From positions 1 to 23,370 of the IMG/VR virus record IMGVR_UViG_3300037520_001809: 23,370 nucleotides of DNA; one strand, given 5' to 3'. Shown in pieces: positions 14,381 to 19,251 of this stretch. The position numbers were made by a program, and so were the translations under genes. The DNA comes from a virus. A model generated the notes under the pieces. It did no database searches. It worked only from the letters and a program-made list of their open reading frames with translations, and was not told the DNA's origin. Each line of letters opens with the position of its first letter. Position 1 is the stretch's first letter.

Positions 14381-14388
14381 GATAAATA
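14381..14388 (+). promoter_or_regulatory. T4-type late promoter, GATAAATA
   Basis: Octamer with one mismatch to TATAAATA, followed by ATATTA and an ATG eleven bases after the octamer. It lies in the short gap before the acidic late gene and predicts a leader of about six bases. Confidence 0.8.
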
Positions 14389-14399
14389 ATATTACAACT

Positions 14400-15239
14400 A
14401 TGAATGATCCATTAGCAAACGCATACTTAAAAATCCTTGAGGAAGGTGTTCCTTCAAGCGAAGTAAAAGGTACAACAACTAAACCAAGCGATGCTCCTTA
14501 CGGAGACAAGAAAAATAATCTTGTTAAAAAAGTTTCGCCAAAATCAGCAACCGAAAATGCTGACAGTGAAATGGATGATGTTGAAGAAGCTCCAGCCGAA
14601 TTAACATCAAATGGATCAGACGGAGAAGCTAAAAAATTAGGAGAAGCATCCAATCCTTTTGATGCTCTCTTTAATAAAATTTTAGAAGAAGAAGAAGCAT
14701 TCAATTTCTCAACTGAAGACAATTCTTTGGAACCAGATTCATCATTTGATATGAATACAAATGATGATGGTCTTGATGAATTTGATGATGAAACAGAAGA
14801 AACAGAAGGCGAAGAAGTAACACTCACACTAAGTCGTGAATTAGCTGAAAAACTTCACGAAGCTTTGATGGGAGTTCTCGAAAATTCCGAAGAAGAATCA
14901 GAAGATTTGGGTGAAGAAGGTGAAGAAGGTGAAGAAGGTGAAGAAGGTGAAGAAATCGAAGAAACTGAAGAAGTTAAAGAAGAAGCAGTAGATGCTGAAG
15001 TCGTAGGACATGCTTTAGTTGATTCTGAAAAACTCAATAAAGGTTTGAACAGTCATTCAAACAAAGTTGTAAAGGGAGCAGTTCCTGTTACAAGTAAATC
15101 AGCCGAAACACCACAAACAGGAAAAGGTTGTGATGGAGAATTAAAATCACATTCAACAGAACCAGCAGTAAAAAAACTTCAAAGTAAAAAAGATAATGTT
15201 GGTGGAGTAACTGTTGGAAAAACATTGTTTGACAATTAA
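14400..15239 (+). CDS. Highly acidic late protein, prohead-core-like
   Basis: 279 residues, extremely rich in Glu, Asp and Ser. It begins MNDPLANAYLKILEEG, an N-terminal helix like those of other late proteins in the window. A helix EVTLTLSRELAEKLHEALMGVLE (20 residues quoted in essence) lies near the middle, followed by the repeat (GEE)5 encoded by five perfect 9-base units (14910-14954). The C-terminal 80 residues are Ser/Thr/Lys-rich and probably disordered. Acidic, disordered small proteins of this sort form the prohead core of T4 (gp67, gp68) or act as scaffold, which I take as the best guess. A GATAAATA late promoter lies 11 bases before ATG and a strong terminator follows the stop. Confidence 0.72.
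   Translation: MNDPLANAYLKILEEGVPSSEVKGTTTKPSDAPYGDKKNNLVKKVSPKSATENADSEMDDVEEAPAELTSNGSDGEAKKLGEASNPFDALFNKILEEEEAFNFSTEDNSLEPDSSFDMNTNDDGLDEFDDETEETEGEEVTLTLSRELAEKLHEALMGVLENSEEESEDLGEEGEEGEEGEEGEEIEETEEVKEEAVDAEVVGHALVDSEKLNKGLNSHSNKVVKGAVPVTSKSAETPQTGKGCDGELKSHSTEPAVKKLQSKKDNVGGVTVGKTLFDN
14910..14954 (+). repeat. Tandem 9-base repeat (GGTGAAGAA)x5 encoding (GEE)5
   Basis: Five perfect consecutive copies inside the acidic late gene. In-frame 9-base units change the protein by three residues per unit, so length variation would keep the frame and be tolerated. Confidence 0.95.
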
Positions 15240-15260
15240 TTAAAATATTAAAATAAAGTT

Positions 15261-15287
15261 AAAAACCCCGCAATCGCGGGGTTTTTT
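15261..15287 (+). terminator. Rho-independent terminator after the acidic late gene
   Basis: Perfect six-base GC stem CCCCGC / GCGGGG around a four-base AATC loop, flanked by AAAAA and TTTTTT, giving an 11-base stem or a stem plus U-tract. It lies 22 bases after the stop. It is by far the most GC-rich spot in its surroundings. Confidence 0.95.
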
Positions 15288-15290
15288 CTT

Positions 15291-15298
15291 TGTAAGTA
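15291..15298 (+). promoter_or_regulatory. Degenerate late-type promoter, TGTAAGTA
   Basis: The octamer matches TATAAATA at six of eight positions and stands six bases before ATG of the 15305 gene, the usual spacing in this window. Its support is positional: a strong terminator ends just upstream at 15287, so the following genes need a promoter here. Confidence 0.5.
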
Positions 15299-15304
15299 CT
15301 AGTA

Positions 15305-15661
15305 ATGGATTTTAAATCATACTACTCTTTGAATAAACAAGAAAAGGATTTGCTTAGTCCTAATACAGGGTCACACCATCATCAATCTTTAAACAGATTG
15401 GTAGGATCTGGATTAAATCGCAAACACGCTAACTTTGTTGCTCGTAAAGAAACTGAAAAAGAACACCTTCATCCCAAAGTTACCAGTTGTTATAAAAACA
15501 AAAAAGATGAAAACTTAACACCATTTGAAGCAAAAGACATTATGAATAAATTTGGTTTATATCCAACTGATGAAGAACCAAAAAAAGCAATTAAACAATT
15601 GGGAGTTTATTTATACAAGACCGGACCAGATACATATATTTTAAAATATATGGGACAATAA
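15305..15661 (+). CDS. Hypothetical late protein, 118 aa
   Basis: First gene after the terminator at 15261-15287. It starts at ATG 15305, six bases after a degenerate late promoter (TGTAAGTA). It is a hydrophilic, basic protein with a His-rich patch (TGSHHHQSLNRL), a central basic stretch (EKEHLHPKVTSCYKNKKD) and a C-terminal beta strand (GPDTYILKYM). No family is recognised. The following virion gene starts two bases after its stop, so it is probably cotranscribed with it and late. Function unknown. Confidence 0.7.
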   Translation: MDFKSYYSLNKQEKDLLSPNTGSHHHQSLNRLVGSGLNRKHANFVARKETEKEHLHPKVTSCYKNKKDENLTPFEAKDIMNKFGLYPTDEEPKKAIKQLGVYLYKTGPDTYILKYMGQ

Positions 15662-15662
15662 A

Positions 15663-16292
15663 ATGGAAAAGCTAAGATTTTTAGATAAAAGACTTAACGG
15701 CAACGAAAGAAGAAACTTTGATCGTTGGTGGTATGAACAAATTGGTATATATGGACAAGGTGTAACATATTACACAAACCAAACAACTTTAAGTAGTGCA
15801 TATCATCTTTATGGTGAAAACCCTAGTGCTGGTTTTGGAAATCCAAACGATATGGTAGTCATGTTAAATTTAAATAATGATTCATATCTTCTTTCAAAAT
15901 TTGGAATTGTTGCAGATAGTGATGTAACTGGAGTTATACACCCAAAACACTTTACAGCGGTGTATGGATTATCTTCTGAACCAAAAATGGGGGATTTGAT
16001 GAGGTTGACGGAATTTGGTGCTGACAGAATCAACTATCCAAAAAGAGGCGCAACAATATATGAAATAACCGAAGTTGTTGATGAGTTTCAATTTAATCCT
16101 CTTGGTGGTCATTACGTTTGGTTTTTCAAAGCGAAACGTTATGATTATAGTTATGAAACTGGAAGTCCAGGACCAGGACAAGGTAATAACGGTCTAGATG
16201 ATAATGATACAATCGAACAGGCTTCTCTAAACAACTTCAACTACATTGATGATAATACTTGTAGTAATACTTCTGTTTATGGTGAATATTAA
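15663..16292 (+). CDS. Virion structural protein, neck/connector-like
   Basis: 209 residues. It opens with LDKRLNGNERRNFDRWWYEQIGIYGQGVTYY and continues with alternating strands: YGENPSAGF, DMVVMLNL, FGIVADSDVTGVIH, EPKMGDLMRLTEFGADR, YEITEVVDEFQFNPLGGHYVWFFKAKRYDYS. I recall proteins with this order (RLNG...RNFDRWW, GDLIRLTEFG, NPLxGHYVW, KRYDYS) in T4-like aquatic phages, annotated as virion structural or neck proteins. The beta-rich fold with a conserved Tyr/Trp-rich core fits a head-to-tail connector. The exact T4 equivalent (gp13, gp14 or gp15) cannot be set from the sequence alone. It ends in a TTAA shared with the converging gene. Confidence 0.72.
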   Translation: MEKLRFLDKRLNGNERRNFDRWWYEQIGIYGQGVTYYTNQTTLSSAYHLYGENPSAGFGNPNDMVVMLNLNNDSYLLSKFGIVADSDVTGVIHPKHFTAVYGLSSEPKMGDLMRLTEFGADRINYPKRGATIYEITEVVDEFQFNPLGGHYVWFFKAKRYDYSYETGSPGPGQGNNGLDDNDTIEQASLNNFNYIDDNTCSNTSVYGEY

Positions 16293-16567
16293 TATTTTTC
16301 GTAATTGAAGTTCTTTTCTGAAAAATCATCATAACAAACATCTATTTGATATTCATCCCTTAGAATTTTTCTTAAAAAAATATTTTCCGTTGCTTCCATA
16401 TATTTGTAAACTTCTAGTGGTTTAATTTCAATCTTGGAAAATGGGATATTTTTTTCTTGGGCTTTATCAGCTATAATGTTTACTGCTTCGTATAAAGACA
16501 TCCATTTGGCCCAAGTAGAAGCTTCTTGATGTACTACTTCAAACTTTTTTTGTTTATTTTTTTTCAT
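16289..16567 (-). CDS. Hypothetical small late protein, 92 aa
   Basis: Taken from the ATG at 16567, five bases below the upstream stop; an alternative ATG at 16591 would add eight residues and overlap the neighbour by 20 bases. The protein is charged and helical, with aromatic residues (TWAKWMSLYEAVNIIADKAQEKN) and a C-terminal acidic, Tyr-rich end. No motif recognised. It is the last gene of the reverse-strand enclave and shares a TTAA stop with the + strand virion gene. Function unknown. Confidence 0.65.
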   Translation of the reverse strand: MKKNKQKKFEVVHQEASTWAKWMSLYEAVNIIADKAQEKNIPFSKIEIKPLEVYKYMEATENIFLRKILRDEYQIDVCYDDFSEKNFNYEKY

Positions 16568-16571
16568 ATAT

Positions 16572-16988
16572 TTAAGAAACTTTTTTATCATCAACTAAAG
16601 GAACTCCTGTTACACTCGGAATGTTTAATGGTTCTGTTACTCTTGCAACAACAAATTGAATATTAACAGAATTTTTCTTTTTACAAGAAGCGCAATCAAA
16701 TTCTACTTTTTCGTTTTCATCTGGTAAAAACGTCATGATATTTTTAGAATTACAATATGCACATTCTAATATTGTGGACAATGGTTCTAATTTTTCTAAT
16801 TGTTTTTGTTTAGTTTTCTCAACAAAATAGTTGTTAATAATATTGGCTAAAAAAGAAAAGGTAACATATTGAAAAACAAACATTAACAAAAAAGATCCCC
16901 AAAAACTAACACCAAATAAATAAAAACCAAATGCACCCAAAGAAGAAATAGAAAATACAAGTGCTGTTGAAAATAAAGCTTTTTTCAT
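16572..16988 (-). CDS. Membrane protein with a cytoplasmic zinc ribbon
   Basis: 138 residues. Two N-terminal membrane helices (about 5-26, FSTALVFSISSLGAFGFYLF, and 30-51, GSFLLMFVFQYVTFSFLA) are followed by a short basic linker. A zinc ribbon comes next: C76-x2-C79 (ECAYCNSKN) and C97-x2-C100 (FDCASCKKKN), then a beta strand IQFVVARV. I recall similar LEPLSTILECxYC proteins in T4-like aquatic phages, with unknown function. A late membrane protein with a metal-binding domain might act on the host envelope or in assembly at the membrane. An 11-base inverted repeat (16996-17027) lies just upstream of its start. Confidence 0.78.
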   Translation of the reverse strand: MKKALFSTALVFSISSLGAFGFYLFGVSFWGSFLLMFVFQYVTFSFLANIINNYFVEKTKQKQLEKLEPLSTILECAYCNSKNIMTFLPDENEKVEFDCASCKKKNSVNIQFVVARVTEPLNIPSVTGVPLVDDKKVS

Positions 16989-16995
16989 TTATACT

Positions 16996-17027
16996 AAGTT
17001 AACAAATTATAAACAGTTTGTCAACTT
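16996..17027 (-). promoter_or_regulatory. Inverted repeat upstream of the membrane zinc-ribbon gene
   Basis: Eleven-base arms AAGTTAACAAA and TTTGTCAACTT with one G-T type mismatch around a ten-base loop, in a 44-base gap. On the - strand mRNA it ends seven bases before the ATG at 16988 and has no U-tract after it, so it looks more like a regulatory or operator dyad than a terminator. Confidence 0.5.
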
Positions 17028-17032
17028 AAAAA

Positions 17033-17530
17033 TCAAGGTAATTGAATTTGGATTGTGTTTCCTTGAATTGGAGAAGAGTTTATTGGTATATCTTTTGGAA
17101 CAAAAACTGGATTCTGTGATGGTTGTTGCTCTGCCATATTAGTTATTTCACCTATTTTTAACCCCACATCTTTAATCAAAGAAATGGCTTTTTTTGATTT
17201 TCCATATAGCTGAATTAAATCACTTTTTTGTTCTGGTGTTAATGTTGGGTTATTTTTAATGCATTGTGCAATTTTAGACATACCCGTCATTAAATAAACA
17301 AAACTGTCTGAGAGATCATCCACAATCGTTTGTAATGGCCAAGGGAAAGCAACTGATGCGTCTGGTGGTGGTGTTGTTAAATTATCAGTTGGAAAGTTTC
17401 TTTGGTTTTGATAATTATAGCCGTCTTTAGTTGGTATAGGAGCAAAGTCTTTTCTTGGTGGTGCATTGTATGCTGGATACTGTGCAGGACCCCTATCATA
17501 GACTTCTTCTATAATTTTTTCCAAATTCAT
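17033..17530 (-). CDS. Hypothetical late protein, Pro/Asn-rich N-terminus
   Basis: 165 residues, ATG directly adjoining the previous stop (TAAATG at 17530). It begins MNLEKIIEEVYDRGPAQY, a short helix like the N-termini of neighbouring late genes. A Pro-, Asn- and Tyr-rich disordered stretch follows (to about residue 60), then a helical domain (FPWPLQTIVDDLSDSFVYLMTG and TPEQKSDLIQLYGKSKKAI) and a Pro/Gln-rich tail. No known motif. Its location with other small late genes suggests a virion or assembly-associated protein. Confidence 0.68.
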   Translation of the reverse strand: MNLEKIIEEVYDRGPAQYPAYNAPPRKDFAPIPTKDGYNYQNQRNFPTDNLTTPPPDASVAFPWPLQTIVDDLSDSFVYLMTGMSKIAQCIKNNPTLTPEQKSDLIQLYGKSKKAISLIKDVGLKIGEITNMAEQQPSQNPVFVPKDIPINSSPIQGNTIQIQLP

Positions 17531-17713
17531 TTACTTGACTACACCAACCTTCGATAAATTGCCACATCTAGCACAAACCCATTTACATTCTTTTACTACT
17601 TGTTTGTCTTGTGGGTTTGTTTTTTCGGTGATTTTACCATGAATTGATGCGCCACAAAAATGACAAGCAATTGGTCTGTTTTCAACCGTCATATAATGGG
17701 TGTTGTTGTTCAT
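17531..17713 (-). CDS. Small zinc-ribbon protein, 60 aa
   Basis: Sixty residues with two clear CxxC knuckles: C17-x2-C20 (IACHFCGASIHG) and C47-x2-C50 (WVCARCGN), a textbook zinc ribbon. It probably binds nucleic acid or a protein partner. The ATG at 17713 is preceded by AGTAAATA and four bases, a weak late-promoter-like sequence; a second in-frame Met at residue 8 is possible. It follows PhoH and adjoins the next gene's ATG (TAAATG), so it sits in the PhoH operon. Function unknown. Confidence 0.75.
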   Translation of the reverse strand: MNNNTHYMTVENRPIACHFCGASIHGKITEKTNPQDKQVVKECKWVCARCGNLSKVGVVK

Positions 17714-17717
17714 GTTA

Positions 17718-17725
17718 TATTTACT
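17718..17725 (-). promoter_or_regulatory. Possible late-type promoter, AGTAAATA
   Basis: On the - strand AGTAAATA lies four bases before ATG of the zinc-ribbon gene and overlaps the PhoH stop. It keeps the TAAATA core but lacks the first two bases of the consensus. Weak. Confidence 0.35.
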
Positions 17726-18512
17726 TAGTATTCGAAGGTTTCCAAGTGTTCTTTTCGTTTTCTAATTTTTCAACAACAAATTTAACAAATTCAGATCTTA
17801 CAATATCTTCTTTTGTAAATTGAAACCTATGAATACCGAATTTTTTAGATTCTTCACAAGTAAAAAGATCACAAATTTTTGAAAAACCACCTGCTTTATT
17901 TTCTGGTAAATCTGATTGCATGGGGTCACCACAAAAGATTATTTTGGAAAATTCTCCCATTCTGGTAATTGTCGTAATAAGTTCACGAAAACTAATATTT
18001 TGACATTCATCTACAATAATACATTTAGTAGCCCAGTGCAAACCTCGAATATAATTTACTGGTGTCGCATTAAATCTTTCATCATTTCTTAATCTGTTGA
18101 TTGATGCTTTATCTAAAAGTTCTTCGAGTTTTTCCATGAAAGGTACCATGTATGCTTCAAACTTCTCATCAATAGTTCCTGGTAAATATCCGATTTTACT
18201 ATCTGCGCTTTCTACTGCGCTTCTTACAAAGATTATGTCAGATATTTTTTTATTTCTTAAAAGATGAAGTGCGGCATAAACAGCAGTAATTGTTTTTGAT
18301 ACACCTGCTGGTCCTTCTACAAACACACATCTAGTATTTTTATCTAAAAGAATTTCAATTAATTCTTTTTGTTTTTTAGTCCAAGGAAGTTCTTTGATAA
18401 AGAAATCAAATGCAACCTTGTCTCTTTGATAAACATAAGGAGACGTATCCTTGGAAGTTTCCATGTTTTTTTCCAACGAAGACTCTTTACGACGAGTTTT
18501 CTTTTTAGTCAT
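17721..18512 (-). CDS. phoH: PhoH-like P-loop ATPase
   Basis: 263 residues. Walker A is GPAGVSKT (67-74) after FVEG, and Walker B is CIIVDECQNI with the DECQN box typical of PhoH; FCGDPMQSDL is a further conserved segment. The N-terminal 40 residues are basic and probably disordered. PhoH-like proteins are common in aquatic T4-like phages; bacterial PhoH belongs to the phosphate-starvation regulon, but the biochemical role (RNA or nucleotide-related ATPase/helicase) is unsettled. The GVSKT variant of the usual GTGKT is seen in other phage members. It is in the late, reverse-strand enclave. Confidence 0.93.
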   Translation of the reverse strand: MTKKKTRRKESSLEKNMETSKDTSPYVYQRDKVAFDFFIKELPWTKKQKELIEILLDKNTRCVFVEGPAGVSKTITAVYAALHLLRNKKISDIIFVRSAVESADSKIGYLPGTIDEKFEAYMVPFMEKLEELLDKASINRLRNDERFNATPVNYIRGLHWATKCIIVDECQNISFRELITTITRMGEFSKIIFCGDPMQSDLPENKAGGFSKICDLFTCEESKKFGIHRFQFTKEDIVRSEFVKFVVEKLENEKNTWKPSNTK

Positions 18513-18529
18513 GATTTTTTAAAAATTAA

Positions 18530-18889
18530 TTAAAACGGAGCACTGTAAGTTAATGAATCTGGTTTAGTATCTTTTTTAACTTCTGTTTGATTGTTTGTTG
18601 TTTTTGGCGGGAGATTTTTTGACATTAAAACTTTTATAAGTTTTTCTTTTCTTGCATTATCCATTTGGTCAAAGTTTAAATTTTCTAATTGTTTTATCAG
18701 ATCATCAGATTCTTCTTCTGAAACGTTTTCATCTTCAGTTGCCGATGTAAGAGGTTCTAATGCTGCTTGTAATCCTTCTTTTTCTCTTTGACCAAGCATT
18801 CTACCTAATGGTTCAAACTTCTTTTTTAAAGTTTCTTGGTCTAAAGTAGCTACAGTTTCTAAAAATATTTTTTCAAATCTAGTGTTCAT
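18530..18889 (-). CDS. Hypothetical acidic late protein
   Basis: 119 residues from ATG 18889; an in-frame TTG upstream is not needed. The N-terminus MNTRFEKIFLETVATLDQE is a helix like those of neighbouring late genes. The middle is acidic (ATEDENVSEEESDDLIKQLE), followed by a basic segment (ARKEKLIKVLMSKN) and a Lys/Thr-rich disordered tail. No motif recognised. Prohead-associated or scaffolding roles are plausible from composition and context but not shown. Confidence 0.68.
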   Translation of the reverse strand: MNTRFEKIFLETVATLDQETLKKKFEPLGRMLGQREKEGLQAALEPLTSATEDENVSEEESDDLIKQLENLNFDQMDNARKEKLIKVLMSKNLPPKTTNNQTEVKKDTKPDSLTYSAPF

Positions 18890-18897
18890 AATTTTAA

Positions 18898-19173
18898 TTA
18901 CCAATCTTTACAAGCTTGATATCTTGGTGTTCCAGGTTTAGCACTAGAACATTTATGTCTAGCACGAAATGATTTTTTGCGTTTTGTGTTTCCTGATTTA
19001 CCTGTTACGCGAACTCCTTTTTGGCCCCAATGTATTCTTTTATATCCACCTTTAGGATTTTTAACACATTTCATCCATTTTTTACCTTTTGAAGTAGAAG
19101 ACGTTTTTCCTGTTACCTTTGTACAGTTGGATTCTGTAAGTATTGTTGATACAAGTAAATCAAACTTATTCAT
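18898..19173 (-). CDS. Small basic late protein with Cys-containing tail
   Basis: 91 residues, strongly basic. It begins MNKFDLLVSTILTES, a short helix ending in Thr-Glu-Ser, similar to T4 capsid-targeting sequences. The rest contains repeated GKKWMKCVKNPKGGYKRIHW, GQKGVRVTGKSG and the C-terminal FRARHKCSSAKPGTPRYQACK. I recall C-terminal modules of this SFRARHxC...KPGTPRYxAC type in phage proteins of unknown function. Its high positive charge suits DNA packing in the capsid or a core protein. First gene of the reverse-strand enclave, five bases below the octamer AATAAGTA, a late-promoter variant. Confidence 0.75.
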   Translation of the reverse strand: MNKFDLLVSTILTESNCTKVTGKTSSTSKGKKWMKCVKNPKGGYKRIHWGQKGVRVTGKSGNTKRKKSFRARHKCSSAKPGTPRYQACKDW

Positions 19174-19178
19174 AATAT

Positions 19179-19186
19179 TACTTATT
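19179..19186 (-). promoter_or_regulatory. Late-type promoter variant, AATAAGTA
   Basis: On the - strand AATAAGTA is followed by ATATT and ATG (19173), the same spacing as other late promoters here. It differs from TATAAATA at positions 1 and 6. It would drive the reverse-strand late enclave and face away from the sheath promoter at 19232, making this a divergent late promoter pair. Confidence 0.6.
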
Positions 19187-19231
19187 CAAAGACAACACTA
19201 AAACAAATTAATAAAAATTGGTAAAAATAAA

Positions 19232-19239
19232 GATAAATA
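19232..19239 (+). promoter_or_regulatory. T4-type late promoter for the tail sheath, GATAAATA
   Basis: GATAAATA followed by GTATTAT and ATG twelve bases after the octamer. Expected leader about seven bases. Same extended sequence (ATAAATAGTATTA) as the promoter at 13835. Confidence 0.88.
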
Positions 19240-19251
19240 GTATTATAAAAT

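Noticed and set aside
14498-15037. Long Ser-rich open frames on the - strand opposite the acidic protein
   Set aside because: They are the reverse complement of GAA/GAT-rich Glu/Asp codons (giving Ser/Phe), with no ribosome-binding site or context. Artefact of the acidic gene.
16986-16993. TATAAATG on the - strand at the start of the membrane zinc-ribbon gene, resembling a late promoter
   Set aside because: The octamer runs into the start codon, so the transcript would begin inside the gene; position 8 is also not A. Probably A/T-rich leader sequence.
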